Below, piece by piece: positions 27,778 to 36,676 of a DNA stretch of 64,000 nt. Source of the DNA: Cellulomonas sp. S1-8 (GTDB taxonomy: Bacteria; Actinomycetota; Actinomycetes; Actinomycetales; Cellulomonadaceae); assembly GCF_026184235.1 (NCBI RefSeq), contig NZ_CP110806.1, positions 1,426,001 through 1,490,000 on the forward strand, written 5' to 3'. The notes under the pieces were generated by a model that was not told the origin of the DNA, ran no database searches, and was given only the letters and a program-made list of their open reading frames with translations. Positions within the stretch are counted from its first letter, which is position 1. Every line of letters starts with the position of its first letter. The translations under genes were made by a program, and so were the position numbers.

Positions 27778-27837
27778 AGCGTCGTCGTGCCGGGCGTGGG
27801 CGTCGAGCCCGCCGGGGGTGGAAGGTTCCGCCGCGTG
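27778..27837 (-). promoter_or_regulatory. Promoter region of WXG-type effector candidate (P3)
   Basis: The reverse complement of 27815-27837 is identical over 23 bp to 8577-8599. A weak -10-like GACGCT (27783-27778, minus strand) lies 40 bases from the TTCC of the element, the same spacing as at P1 and P2 within one base. Shared control of the two ends of the locus is inferred. Confidence 0.5.
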
Positions 27838-27927
27838 CCCCGAGGTCGATCGGTGGCCGGCCGCGGGTGCGCGGCCGGCCAGGACGTGGAAACGTCGACG
27901 GGACCGACGCGCAGAGGAGCGCCACCC

Positions 27928-29658
27928 ATGACCTTCACCGTCGACGACGCCCCCTGGTGGACCGGTGCGGTCGTCTACCAGATCTACCCGCGGTCCTTCC
28001 AGGACTCCGACGGCGACGGCGTGGGTGACCTGCGCGGGGTGCTGCAGCGCGTCGACCACCTGGCGGAGCTGGGTGTGGACGTCGTGTGGTTCTCCCCGGT
28101 GTACCGCAGCCCGCAGGACGACAACGGCTACGACATCAGCGACTACCAGGACGTCGACCCGCTGTTCGGCACGCTGGAGGACCTCGACGAGGTCGTCGCC
28201 GCGCTGCACGCGCGCGGCATGAAGGTCGTGATGGACCTCGTCGTCAACCACACGAGCGACGAGCACCCCTGGTTCGTCGAGTCGCGCGCGTCGCTCGACT
28301 CGCCGAAGCGCGACTGGTACTGGTGGCGGCCCGCGCGCGCGGGCATGGAGGTCGGGGCACCGGGCGCCGAGCCGACCAACTGGGGATCGTTCTTCTCCGG
28401 CCCCGCCTGGGAGCTCGACGAGGCGACGGGCGAGTACTACCTGCACCTGTTCAGCCGCAAGCAGCCCGACCTCAACTGGGAGAACCCGCAGGTCCGCGAG
28501 GCGGTCTACGCGATGATGCGCTGGTGGCTCGACCGGGGGGTCGACGGCTTCCGGATGGACGTCATCAACCTGATCTCGAAGGTCGTCGCGGCGGACGGGT
28601 CGCTCGCGGACGGGCCGGTGAGGTCGGGGGCGCTGGGGGACGGGTCGGAGCAGTACGTCCACGGGCCCCGTCTGCACGAGTTCCTCCGGGAGATGCACCA
28701 CGCGGTGTTCGACGGTCGCCGTGACGGGCTGCTGCTCGTGGGCGAGACCCCGGGCGTGACCGTCGACGACGCCGTCCGGTTCACCGACCCTGCGCGCCTC
28801 GAGCTCGACATGGTGTTCACGTTCGAGCACGTCGGCCTGGACCACGGACCGGGCGGCAAGTACGACCCGGTCCCGCTCGACCTGCGGGACCTCAAGGCCG
28901 TGCTCGGCCGCTGGCAGGCCGGCCTCGCCGAGACGGGCTGGAACTCCCTGTACTGGGACAACCACGACCAGCCGCGGATCGTGTCGCGCTTCGGCGACGA
29001 CGGCGAGCACCGCCGCGCGTCGGCCACCATGCTCGCCACGGTGCTGCACCTGCACCGCGGCACGCCGTACGTCTACCAGGGCGAGGAGCTCGGGATGACG
29101 AACGCGCACCTGCGCTCGTTCGACGACTACCGCGACATCGAGGCGCTGCGGTACGTCGAGCAGACGCGTGCGCTCGGGCACGTGAGCGACGACCGGGTGC
29201 TCGAGGGCCTCGCGGCGATGGGCCGCGACAACGCCCGCACGCCCGTGCAGTGGGACGCCTCGGAGCACGCGGGCTTCACGACGGGCGAGCCGTGGCTCCC
29301 GGTCAACCCGAACCACCGGCACGTGAACGCCGAGGCGGAGCGCGCCGACCCGTCCTCGGTGTTCCACCACTACCGCCGTCTGATCGCGCTGCGGCACGAG
29401 GACGCGACCGTGCGCCTCGGCGACTTCACGATGCTGCTCCCCGAGCACCGGTGGGTGTACGCGTTCACGCGCTCCCTCGACGGCGACGCGCTGCTGGTCC
29501 TGGGCAACTTCTCGCCGGACGAGCAGCAGGTCGACGTCGATGCGGCGTGGGACGGCGCCGACGTCGTCCTGGGCAACGTGCCCGCGCCCGCTGTGCCGGA
29601 CGGCGGGAGTGTCCGGCTCGCGGGATGGGAGGCCGTGGTGCTGCGCCGCCGGGCATAG
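27928..29658 (+). CDS. GH13 alpha-glucosidase (oligo-1,6-glucosidase-like)
   Basis: 576 aa, cytoplasmic (no signal peptide). A full GH13 (beta/alpha)8 catalytic domain begins W-W-T-G-A-V-V-Y-Q-I-Y-P-R-S-F. The nucleophile D211 is in G-F-R-M-D-V, the acid/base E273 in L-V-G-E-T-P, the transition-state stabiliser D347 in W-D-N-H-D-Q-P-R, and D-L-V-V-N-H-T-S is the first conserved region. A C-terminal beta domain follows from about 490. It should hydrolyse isomalto- or malto-oligosaccharides released outside and imported. No transporter or LacI regulator is adjacent, unlike typical maltose loci. A purine-rich AGAGGAG site precedes ATG. Confidence 0.9.
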   Translation: MTFTVDDAPWWTGAVVYQIYPRSFQDSDGDGVGDLRGVLQRVDHLAELGVDVVWFSPVYRSPQDDNGYDISDYQDVDPLFGTLEDLDEVVAALHARGMKVVMDLVVNHTSDEHPWFVESRASLDSPKRDWYWWRPARAGMEVGAPGAEPTNWGSFFSGPAWELDEATGEYYLHLFSRKQPDLNWENPQVREAVYAMMRWWLDRGVDGFRMDVINLISKVVAADGSLADGPVRSGALGDGSEQYVHGPRLHEFLREMHHAVFDGRRDGLLLVGETPGVTVDDAVRFTDPARLELDMVFTFEHVGLDHGPGGKYDPVPLDLRDLKAVLGRWQAGLAETGWNSLYWDNHDQPRIVSRFGDDGEHRRASATMLATVLHLHRGTPYVYQGEELGMTNAHLRSFDDYRDIEALRYVEQTRALGHVSDDRVLEGLAAMGRDNARTPVQWDASEHAGFTTGEPWLPVNPNHRHVNAEAERADPSSVFHHYRRLIALRHEDATVRLGDFTMLLPEHRWVYAFTRSLDGDALLVLGNFSPDEQQVDVDAAWDGADVVLGNVPAPAVPDGGSVRLAGWEAVVLRRRA

Positions 29659-29666
29659 TGACCCGC

Positions 29667-30248
29667 ATGGGCAAGGTCCACGAGAACATCAGCGAGCGCA
29701 TGCGGGCGTGGCTGCTCGCGCAGCACGTCTTCTTCGTCGCGACGGCCCCCAGCGGGCCCGACGGGCACGTCAACGTGTCGCCCAAGGGCATCGGCGGCAC
29801 GTTCGCCGTGCTCGACGAGCGCACGGTCGCGTACGTCGACCTCACCGCGTCGGGCTCGGAGACCATCGCCCACCTGCGCGAGAACGGGCGCATCACGCTG
29901 ATGTTCTGCGCGTTCGACGGCCCGCCGGACATCGTGCGCCTGCACGGGCGCGGCCGGTTCGTCACGCTGTACGACGAGGGCTTCGAGGACCTGCTGGGGC
30001 ACTTCGACGGCGACGTCGACGAGTCCCGGGGTGCGCGGGCCGTGATTGTCGTCGACGTCGAGCGCGTCTCCGACTCGTGCGGCTACGGCGTCCCGCTCAT
30101 GGAGCACCGCGGCGAGCGCGACCTGCTGCCGGCGTACATGGCCCGCAAGGGCGTCGACGGGCGGGCGGCATACCGCCGGCTCAAGAACCGCACGAGCCTC
30201 GACGGGCTGCCCGCGTTCGACATGGACCCGGTGGCCGCGGACGGGTGA
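29667..30248 (+). CDS. Pyridoxamine 5'-phosphate oxidase-fold protein
   Basis: 193 aa from ATG 29667. The split-barrel flavin-binding fold is indicated by V-F-F-V-A-T-A-P-S-G-P-D-G-H-V-N-V-S-P-K-G and the Y-V-D-L-T-A-S-G-S-E-T strand. The later part, V-D-V-E-R-V-S-D-S-C-G-Y-G-V-P-L, matches a widespread subfamily annotated only as PNPOx-like, not true PdxH. It probably binds FMN, F420 or haem; the substrate is unknown. CATAGT (29654-29659) lies seven bases before ATG, suggesting its own leaderless promoter inside the end of the glucosidase gene. GTG 29658 is an in-frame alternative start. Confidence 0.8.
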   Translation: MGKVHENISERMRAWLLAQHVFFVATAPSGPDGHVNVSPKGIGGTFAVLDERTVAYVDLTASGSETIAHLRENGRITLMFCAFDGPPDIVRLHGRGRFVTLYDEGFEDLLGHFDGDVDESRGARAVIVVDVERVSDSCGYGVPLMEHRGERDLLPAYMARKGVDGRAAYRRLKNRTSLDGLPAFDMDPVAADG

Positions 30249-30300
30249 ACTCCGGCGCGCGGGCTCGTGCGCCGCGCTGCACCGGCCGTAGCCCCGGGGG

Positions 30301-31275
30301 ATGACGACTGCGCGGACGCCACCTGGCGCGGTCCCTGCCGTGAGCGTGCGGGGGCTGCGCAAGACCTACCGCTCGTTCACGCTGCGCCAGGTCGTCGCGG
30401 TGGACCGTCTCGACCTGACCGTCCCGGCCGGGGGTGTGCACGCGTTCCTCGGCCCCAACGGCTCCGGCAAGACCACGACGATCCGCATGCTCCTGGGCCT
30501 CGTGCGCCCGGACGCGGGCACGGTGCACCTGTTCGGCACGCCCGTGCCGTCCCGGCTGCCGGACGTCGTCGGGCGCGTCGGTGCGGTCGTCGAGAACCCG
30601 AGGTTCGTGCCCGGCTTCTCGGGTCGACGCAACCTGCGGCTGCTCGCGACGGCGGTCGACGTGCCGCACGCGCGCGTGGAGGACGTCCTCGAGCGCGTCG
30701 GGCTGCGCGACCGCGGGCAGGACCAGTTCCGTCGCTACTCGCTGGGCATGAAGCAGCGGCTCGCCATCGCGGCGACCCTGCTCAAGGACCCCGACCTGCT
30801 GGTGTTCGACGAGCCGACGAACGGGCTCGACCCCGCCGGCATCCGCGACGTGCGCGCCACGATGCGCCGCCTCGCCGACGAGGGACGCACGGTGCTCGTC
30901 TCGAGCCACGTCCTGGCCGAGGTCGAGCAGGTCGCCGACACCGTCTCGGTCGTCGCCCGCGGGCGCCTCGTCGCGCAGGGCACGGTCGCTGACCTCCTCG
31001 CGGGGGGTGGTGCCGCCGTGGTGCGCGTCGGCGTGGCCGACCCCGGCCGGGCCGGGGCGCTGCTCACCGCGGCGGGCTGGACGGTCGGACGCGACGGCCC
31101 GGTGCTGCTGGTCACGGGGGCGCCGGGCGCCGCGCAGGTCACCGAGGTGCTGGCCCGCGGCGAGGTGTACGCGCACGAGATCGGTGTCGTGCGCCGCGAC
31201 CTGGAGTCCGTGTTCCTCGAGCTCACGGGCGCGCCCGTCGCCGTCGACGCCGCGGGTGCGGGGCCGACGCCGTGA
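30301..31275 (+). CDS. ABC transporter ATP-binding protein
   Basis: 324 aa. Walker A GPNGSGKTTT begins at residue 51, the signature region reads Y-S-L-G-M-K-Q-R-L-A-I-A, and Walker B plus D-loop is L-V-F-D-E-P-T-N-G-L-D-P. The C-terminal 90 residues are the extension typical of CcmA/BcrA/Nod-type exporter ATPases. The permease gene overlaps by four bases. TAGCCC at 30289-30294, six bases before ATG, is a weak leaderless-type promoter. Exported substrate unknown; antibiotic or lipid export are the usual roles of this subfamily. Confidence 0.9.
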   Translation: MTTARTPPGAVPAVSVRGLRKTYRSFTLRQVVAVDRLDLTVPAGGVHAFLGPNGSGKTTTIRMLLGLVRPDAGTVHLFGTPVPSRLPDVVGRVGAVVENPRFVPGFSGRRNLRLLATAVDVPHARVEDVLERVGLRDRGQDQFRRYSLGMKQRLAIAATLLKDPDLLVFDEPTNGLDPAGIRDVRATMRRLADEGRTVLVSSHVLAEVEQVADTVSVVARGRLVAQGTVADLLAGGGAAVVRVGVADPGRAGALLTAAGWTVGRDGPVLLVTGAPGAAQVTEVLARGEVYAHEIGVVRRDLESVFLELTGAPVAVDAAGAGPTP

Positions 31276-32267
31276 GGTCGCTGCTGCGCGCCGAGCTCGC
31301 GCGGGTCCGCGCCCGTCCGCTGGTCCTGGGCGTGCTGGTGGTCGTGACGCTCGGTGCGGTGGGCCTCGTCCTCTTCGGCTGGTGGGACACGCGACCGCCG
31401 ACGGGTGCGCAGGTCGAGGCCGCGCACGTCCAGCTCGCCGAGGCCGAGCGGCTGTGGCAGGCCGAAGGGGAGGCGGTCGTCGAACGCTGCAAGGAGCTGG
31501 AGGCGGGGGCCCGCGCGAAGACGCCGGAGGTGAGCTTCGGGTGCGACGCGATGGCGCCGGTCGTCGAGGCGTACCTGCCCTACCGGCCCGACCTCGCGAC
31601 GGTGCTGGTGGAGCGGCTGCCGACGGTCTGGCTCATGGCGGTCATCGGCATGCTCATGACCGGCGTGGGCCTGGTCACCGCGGAGTTCCGGTCGGGTGCC
31701 ATCGCGACGTGGCTGACGTTCGCGCCGCGCCGCGGGCGGGTGTTCCTCAGCAAGCTCGTCGCCGCGTGCGTGGCGGCGCTGGTCGTCGCGGTCGTCCCGA
31801 CCGCGGTCGCGCTCGGCGGCCTGGTCGCGGTGTGCGCCCTCAACGGCGCCGCCACGGGGGTCGACGCTGTGGTCGCGGGCGGTCTGGCGACGAGCGCGGC
31901 GCGGTGGATCGCGGTCGGGATCGCCGCCACCGTGGCCGGGCACGGGCTCGGCTTCGCCGTGCGGCACGCCGCCGGCGTGACCGGGATCGTCGTGTGGTGG
32001 GCCGCCACGGTCGAGAGCGCGCTGCCGCTGGTGCTGCCCGCCGCCGGGTGGGTACGGACGTCCACCAACCTCGAGGCGTGGCTCACGGGGCAGGCCACGT
32101 ACACGGTGGTCACGTGCGTCGCCGACCCGCGTTCCCCCGAGGGGCGGTTCTGCGAGGGGCTGGTGCACACGGTCGGCGCGGGGCAGGGGGCGCTCGCCAC
32201 CGGCGTGCTCGTCGCGGTCACCCTGCTCGCGGGGTGGCTGTCGTTCCGGCTGCGCGACGTGACGTGA
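31272..32267 (+). CDS. ABC transporter permease (ABC-2 type)
   Basis: 331 aa from GTG 31272, overlapping the ATPase stop (GTGA). About six membrane helices: residues 16-36, then after a soluble loop (about 45-110) helices at about 118-137, 160-195, 215-235, 240-260 and 305-325. The outer loop between helices 1 and 2 contains two Cys (E-R-C-K-E and F-G-C-D-A). Forms a two-component exporter with the preceding ATPase. No other gene of the window is clearly tied to it. Confidence 0.85.
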   Translation: MRSLLRAELARVRARPLVLGVLVVVTLGAVGLVLFGWWDTRPPTGAQVEAAHVQLAEAERLWQAEGEAVVERCKELEAGARAKTPEVSFGCDAMAPVVEAYLPYRPDLATVLVERLPTVWLMAVIGMLMTGVGLVTAEFRSGAIATWLTFAPRRGRVFLSKLVAACVAALVVAVVPTAVALGGLVAVCALNGAATGVDAVVAGGLATSAARWIAVGIAATVAGHGLGFAVRHAAGVTGIVVWWAATVESALPLVLPAAGWVRTSTNLEAWLTGQATYTVVTCVADPRSPEGRFCEGLVHTVGAGQGALATGVLVAVTLLAGWLSFRLRDVT

Positions 32268-32279
32268 CCGCGCGTGCGG

Positions 32280-32936
32280 TCAGTCGTCCTGGACGTCGAC
32301 CACGATGCGCACGGGGTCGGCGAGCACGAGGACGCGGAACGCCCGCGGCCCGTCGTCGAGGCCGACGAACGACTGGCTCATGCCCTCGAACGTGAGCGGG
32401 CGCACGACGTGCTCGATCTCGCCCTCGTCGGGCCGCAGGTCCTCGGTGAACTCCTGCGGTCCGCCCTCCACGGGGTAGGTCGTGCCGATGAGCACGACCT
32501 GCAGGATCGTGTCGCCGTCGACCTCGCGGACCTCGCCGCTCGGGTCCTCGACGGCCTGGTCGACGTAGCCCACGCGGTAGCCGGGCGTGCCCTCGCCACC
32601 CGCGAGCTCGTAGACGACGCGGTCGTACCCGTCGTGCTCGCCGGTGCGCACCTGGGTCACGACGTAGAACAGGCCGTCGCCCTGCGACGTCAGCTCGGTG
32701 CCCGGCGCGGTGAACTCACCGAGGGCGTCGGTGGGCTCGGGTGCGCTCGTGGGCGAGGCGGCCGGTGTCGACGTGGCCGACGCCGTCGGACCGGCCGAGG
32801 TGCCACCGGACGACGGCGTGGGTGTCGCCGTCACCGTCTCCTGCGGGGTGCCCCCTCCGGCTGCGCACGCGGTCAGGAGGAGCGCGAGCGCCACGCCGGT
32901 GGTCGTCGTGGTCGCCCTGCGTGCGGTCGGGTGCAC
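32280..32936 (-). CDS. Lipoprotein with AMIN-like domain
   Basis: 218 aa from GTG 32936. A short basic start and hydrophobic core end in the lipobox L-L-T-A-C, so it should be lipid-anchored at Cys about residue 24. A Ser/Thr/Pro-rich linker (about 30-72) leads to a beta-rich domain of some 140 residues (G-Y-D-R-V-V-Y-E-L, Y-R-V-G-Y-V-D, F-R-V-L-V-L-A-D-P-V-R-I-V-V-D-V) that fits the AMIN-like secreted domain of actinobacteria. Possible envelope glycan binding. A GACGGT hexamer lies five bases before the start. Convergent with the ABC permease, 12 bases apart. Confidence 0.75.
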   Translation of the reverse strand: MHPTARRATTTTTGVALALLLTACAAGGGTPQETVTATPTPSSGGTSAGPTASATSTPAASPTSAPEPTDALGEFTAPGTELTSQGDGLFYVVTQVRTGEHDGYDRVVYELAGGEGTPGYRVGYVDQAVEDPSGEVREVDGDTILQVVLIGTTYPVEGGPQEFTEDLRPDEGEIEHVVRPLTFEGMSQSFVGLDDGPRAFRVLVLADPVRIVVDVQDD

Positions 32937-33016
32937 GTCCCACCGTCCTCGTCGTCGTCGCGGGTGCGTCCAGCCCACCGTACGGCGACCGGGTGGCCGC
33001 CGCCCCGACGCGCGCG

Positions 33017-34048
33017 TCACCCGGCGAGTCGCTCCACCGCGGCGGCGAACAGCGCGGGGGACCGGCGCGCCACCGGCACGAGCGCGGGCCGCAGGGGCGA
33101 CGCGGCCCAGGCCACGAGGGCGGACGTCAGGATGCGGTAGTCCCGGGTGGCGGCCCACCACGCACGCTCGTACGCCGCCGCGTCGTCGAGCGTCGCCACG
33201 GCGGCCCGTGCCTGCGCGAAGCCGACGCGCAGGCCCTCGCCGGTCAGCGCGTCGACGTAGCCCGAGGCGTCGCCGACGAGCCGGACCGGACCGGCGGTGC
33301 GGCGCGTGCTGCGCTGGCGCAGCGGACCGGCCCCGCGGACGGGGCCCGCCGTCGCACCCTCCAGGCGAGCGGCCAGCTCCGGCAGCGCCGCGAGGGCGGA
33401 CTCGAGGGACGCACCACGCGGCCCGAGGAGCGCGACCCCGACCAGGTCGGGACCGACGGGCGTCACGTACAGCTCGGCGACGGGTGACCAGTGCACCTCC
33501 ACGAGGTCCGTCCACGGGGCGAGCCGGTAGTGCCGCCGCAGGCCGTACCGTCGGCGGTCCTCGCGGCCCGCCCGACGTGCCGGGGGAGGGGCTTCCAGGC
33601 CCACGAGGCGCCGGACGGTCGAGTGCAGCCCGTCGCACGCGAGCAGGTGGCGTGCGGAGATGCCGGCCACCTCGACCCCCCGGGGTGTCACCCGCACGTC
33701 GTCGGCCCGTCCGGTCACGGTCGTCGCGCCGAGCGCCGCGGCGCGCTCCCGGAGCGCGTCGTGCAGGGCGGTGCGCCGCACCCCGCGTCCGGACGCGCCC
33801 CGGAAGCGGTGGTCGACGTGCCCCGCCGGTGAGCGGTAGCTGATCCCTGCCAGCGGGTGCCCGGGGGGGTCGATCTCCCACTCCTGCAGCAGCCGCAGGG
33901 CCCCGGGCATGAGGCCCTCGCCGCAGGCCTTGTCGACCGTCCCCGGGCGCGGCTCGAGCACGACGACCTCGTGACCGCGCCGGCGTGCCTCGACGGCGGC
34001 GGCGAGGCCGACCGGCCCGCCCCCGACGACGAGCACGTCGGTGTCCAC
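33017..34048 (-). CDS. FAD-dependent hydroxylase (SrsC/geranylgeranyl-reductase-like)
   Basis: 343 aa from GTG 34048. An N-terminal Rossmann motif V-V-G-G-G-P-V-G-L-A-A-A is followed by E-P-R-P in the FAD-binding strand. G-D-A-S-G-Y-V-D-A-L-T-G-E-G matches the second FAD motif of class A monooxygenases and geranylgeranyl reductase-like proteins. Position is decisive: third gene after a type III PKS and an ICMT-type methyltransferase, as SrsC follows SrsA and SrsB in Streptomyces griseus, where it hydroxylates the alkylresorcinol ring toward a quinone. Nine bases separate it from the methyltransferase gene. Confidence 0.8.
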   Translation of the reverse strand: MDTDVLVVGGGPVGLAAAVEARRRGHEVVVLEPRPGTVDKACGEGLMPGALRLLQEWEIDPPGHPLAGISYRSPAGHVDHRFRGASGRGVRRTALHDALRERAAALGATTVTGRADDVRVTPRGVEVAGISARHLLACDGLHSTVRRLVGLEAPPPARRAGREDRRRYGLRRHYRLAPWTDLVEVHWSPVAELYVTPVGPDLVGVALLGPRGASLESALAALPELAARLEGATAGPVRGAGPLRQRSTRRTAGPVRLVGDASGYVDALTGEGLRVGFAQARAAVATLDDAAAYERAWWAATRDYRILTSALVAWAASPLRPALVPVARRSPALFAAAVERLAG

Positions 34049-34057
34049 GTCGGCCGC

Positions 34058-34582
34058 CTAGCCCCCGGCGGACGCGGCCTGCAGCGCGCGCTCCTCCGCC
34101 GGGATGCGGAAGCGCAGCAGCAGGACCGCGTTGAGCACCGTGAACACCAGCGCGGTGACCCACGCGGTGTGCACGAGGGGCAGCGCGATCCCCTCGACCA
34201 CGACGGCCACGTAGTTCGGGTGCCGGAACCAGCGGTAGGGGCCCCGGTCCACCAGGGGGAGCCCGGGCACCACGACGACCCGGGTGTTCCAGCGCGGGCC
34301 CAGCGTGGCGATGCACCACCAGCGCAAGGCCTGGCTGGCCACGACGAGGGCCAGCGCGGGCCACCCGAGCCAGGGCAGGAAGGGGCGGTCCGCGACCAGC
34401 ACCTCCACGACGCAGGCGACGAGCAGGGCGGTGTGCAGCAGCACCATGGCGGGGAAGTGGCCGCGGGCGCTCTCCACGCCCCCACGCTCGAAGGACCAGC
34501 GGGCGTTGCGCTGGGAGACCACGAGCTCGGCGAGGCGCTCGAGGGCCGTGAGCCCGACGACGACGACATAGAGGGCGATCAT
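34058..34582 (-). CDS. Isoprenylcysteine-carboxyl-methyltransferase-type membrane methyltransferase (SrsB-like)
   Basis: 174 aa, nearly all membrane helices (residues about 3-20, 45-65, 72-92, 125-155). The conserved C-terminal block R-W-F-R-H-P-N-Y-V-A-V-V-V-E-G ends in an R-F-R-I-P-A-E-E-R-A-L tail, the ICMT/SAM-binding signature. In the srs system the equivalent protein O-methylates the long-chain alkylresorcinol in the membrane. The ATG lies four bases after the PKS stop, implying translational coupling. Confidence 0.85.
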   Translation of the reverse strand: MIALYVVVVGLTALERLAELVVSQRNARWSFERGGVESARGHFPAMVLLHTALLVACVVEVLVADRPFLPWLGWPALALVVASQALRWWCIATLGPRWNTRVVVVPGLPLVDRGPYRWFRHPNYVAVVVEGIALPLVHTAWVTALVFTVLNAVLLLRFRIPAEERALQAASAGG

Positions 34583-34586
34583 GGAC

Positions 34587-35663
34587 TCAGCCTGCCGCGG
34601 GCCAGTGCAGGAGCACCAGTTCGGCACTGACCCCGGGCCCAAAGGCGAGCAGCACCCCCGGTGAGCCCGCGGGCACCCCGGCACGCTGCGTGCGGTCGAG
34701 CACGTCGAGCACGGACGCCGACGACAGGTTCCCCACGGCGGACAACGACTCCCGGCTCGCGTCGAGGGCACCGTCCGGCAGGTCGAGCGACGCCGCGACG
34801 GCGTCGAGGATCCGGGGGCCTCCGGCGTGCACGACCCACCGGCTCACGTCGCCGGTCTTGAGGCCGTGCGCCGCCAGGAGCCCGTCGACGTCGCAGCGGA
34901 GCTCGGCACGGACGACGTCGGGCAGCTCGGCGGACAGGACGATGCGGAAGCCCGACGCCCCGACGTGCCAGCCGAGGTCGCCCGCGGTCCCGGGGTACAG
35001 CCGGCTGCGTGCCCCCACCACCTGCGGTCCGGTCCCGGTGCTCGCCGCCGGGTGCGCGTCCCCGACGAGGACGGCGACGGCGGCCCCGTCCCCGAACAGG
35101 CCGCTCGCCACCAGGGACGCCGGGTCGGTGTCGCCGTGCTGCAGCGTGAGCGAGCACAGCTCCAGGCAGACGAGCAGCGCGGTGTCGTGGGGGTGCCCGG
35201 TGAGGTAGTCGTGCACCCGGGCGAGGCCGGCCGCGCCGCCGCTGCACCCCAGGCCGAACGACGGCAGGCGCTTGACGTCGCTGCGCAGCCCCAGGCGCCC
35301 GACGAGGGCGGCGTCGACCGACGGCGCCCCGATGCCCGTCACCGAGGTGAACAGCACGAAGTCGACCTCCGGTGCGGCGACGCCGGCGCGGGCGAGCGCG
35401 TCCCGTGCCGCGCGTTCCGCGAGGTCGGTGCCGATCGAGAGGTAGAGGTCGTTCGCCTGGCCGAAGTCCCGGACGTCGGCGTAGTCCTCGGGTGCGAGCG
35501 CGAGGTGCCGCGTGGTCACGCCGCTGTTGCGGTGCAGGCGTCGCATCAGCTGTCCCGCCCGGCCGTCGTCGCCCGTGACGAGCGGCGCGATGATCTCGCT
35601 GATGGCCCGCTGGTCGCGCGGCGGCCCCGGGAAGGCGGGGGCGACGGCGATCAGGCGCGACAT
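34587..35663 (-). CDS. Type III polyketide synthase (alkylresorcinol synthase-like)
   Basis: 358 aa. A thiolase-fold chalcone synthase-like enzyme with the Cys-His-Asn triad C140 (G-L-G-C-S-G-G), H279 (V-V-H-A-G-G-P) and N312 (G-N-L-S-S-A-S-V). It condenses an acyl-CoA starter with malonyl/methylmalonyl-CoA and cyclises the chain. Linked membrane methyltransferase and flavin hydroxylase genes suggest long-chain phenolic lipids rather than small pyrones. CACGAT (minus strand, 35675-35670) stands six bases before ATG: predicted leaderless mRNA. The UbiA gene starts 57 bases away in the opposite direction, so the two promoters share one short region. Confidence 0.9.
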   Translation of the reverse strand: MSRLIAVAPAFPGPPRDQRAISEIIAPLVTGDDGRAGQLMRRLHRNSGVTTRHLALAPEDYADVRDFGQANDLYLSIGTDLAERAARDALARAGVAAPEVDFVLFTSVTGIGAPSVDAALVGRLGLRSDVKRLPSFGLGCSGGAAGLARVHDYLTGHPHDTALLVCLELCSLTLQHGDTDPASLVASGLFGDGAAVAVLVGDAHPAASTGTGPQVVGARSRLYPGTAGDLGWHVGASGFRIVLSAELPDVVRAELRCDVDGLLAAHGLKTGDVSRWVVHAGGPRILDAVAASLDLPDGALDASRESLSAVGNLSSASVLDVLDRTQRAGVPAGSPGVLLAFGPGVSAELVLLHWPAAG

Positions 35664-35708
35664 CCGGGAATCGTGTCACGCACGCCGCCGGACGGCGCGG
35701 GGGCGGGC

Positions 35709-35714
35709 TACGGT
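35709..35714 (+). promoter_or_regulatory. Leaderless-type -10 of UbiA gene
   Basis: TACGGT followed by six bases and GTG 35721, so transcription would begin at about the start codon. No clear -35 hexamer was seen upstream. Confidence 0.5.
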
Positions 35715-35720
35715 CGCACC

Positions 35721-36611
35721 GTGCCCGACGCCTCGACGACCGACCCCCTGCCGGTGGGCCCGGCGGCCCCGTCCCGGCGCGCGCAGGCGGTGGCCCTGGC
35801 GCAGGCGTGCCACCTCGGTCCGACGGTCGTGGTGACGGCGCTGTGCACGGCCCTGGCCGTCGCGATCGACGCCCGGGGCGGCACGGTGCTCCTGGTGCTC
35901 GGTGTCGTCCTGGCCGGTCAGCTCTCGATCGGCTGGTCGAACGACTGGCTGGACGCCGAGCGCGACCGGGCCGTCGGACGGACGGACAAGCCGGTCGTCG
36001 CCGGGGCCGTGACCCCCCGCACGCTGCGCACGGCCGCCCTGGTCGCCCTGGCGTCGAGCGTGGTGATCTCGCTGCCGGCCGGTCCCGCGGCGGTGCTCGC
36101 CCACGCGGTGGCGGTCGCGATGGGGTGGGCCTACAACCTCGGCCTCAAGGCCACCGCGGCGTCGTGGGTGCCGTACGCGGTCGCGTTCGCGCTGTTCCCG
36201 TCCTTCGTCGTCCTGGCGGGGCCGGACGACGCCGTGCCGGCGGGGTGGCTGGTGAGCGTCGGTGCGCTGCTCGGCGTGGGGGCGCACCTGGCCAACGTCA
36301 TGCCCGACCTGGAGGACGACGCCGCCACCGGTGTCCGGGGGCTGCCGCACCGGCTGGGGCGCCGGGTCACCGGCGTGCTGGCGCCGACCGTGCTCGCGGT
36401 GGCCGTCGTGGTCGCCGTGCTGGGGCCGCCCGGCCCGCCGGGTGCGGTGCCGCTCGTCGTCGGCGTGGTGGCCGTCGCGGTCGCGGTGGCCGCCGGGACG
36501 GCCGGCCTGCTGCGTGCGCGCAGCAGGCTGCCGTTCACCCTCGCGCTGGTCGTGGCGGCGCTCTGCGTCGTCGTGCTGGTGTTCGGCGGCGCCCGCGGCA
36601 TGGCGGCGTGA
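35721..36611 (+). CDS. UbiA-family prenyltransferase
   Basis: 296 aa with about eight membrane helices. The first Asp-rich motif is N-D-W-L-D-A-E-R-D at 74-82 and the second is D-L-E-D-D at 196-200; both bind Mg-prenyl diphosphate in UbiA enzymes. They fit an intramembrane aromatic prenyltransferase. Since UbiA members also make menaquinone and haem O, function is not fixed by sequence alone. Its head-to-head position with the type III PKS operon suggests prenylation of the phenolic product. GTG 35721 is chosen because of the -10 six bases upstream. Confidence 0.85.
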   Translation: MPDASTTDPLPVGPAAPSRRAQAVALAQACHLGPTVVVTALCTALAVAIDARGGTVLLVLGVVLAGQLSIGWSNDWLDAERDRAVGRTDKPVVAGAVTPRTLRTAALVALASSVVISLPAGPAAVLAHAVAVAMGWAYNLGLKATAASWVPYAVAFALFPSFVVLAGPDDAVPAGWLVSVGALLGVGAHLANVMPDLEDDAATGVRGLPHRLGRRVTGVLAPTVLAVAVVVAVLGPPGPPGAVPLVVGVVAVAVAVAAGTAGLLRARSRLPFTLALVVAALCVVVLVFGGARGMAA

Positions 36612-36676
36612 GCACCCTGGTCCCGTGGGCACGGTCCAATGGGTGGAACCGTGAACCACCATGCGAGATGTCCGCG

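Noticed and set aside
34587..35663. Beta-ketoacyl-ACP synthase III instead of type III PKS
   Set aside because: The G-N-L-S-S-A-S Asn motif occurs in both, but size, C140 context G-L-G-C-S-G-G and srs-like neighbours favour type III PKS.
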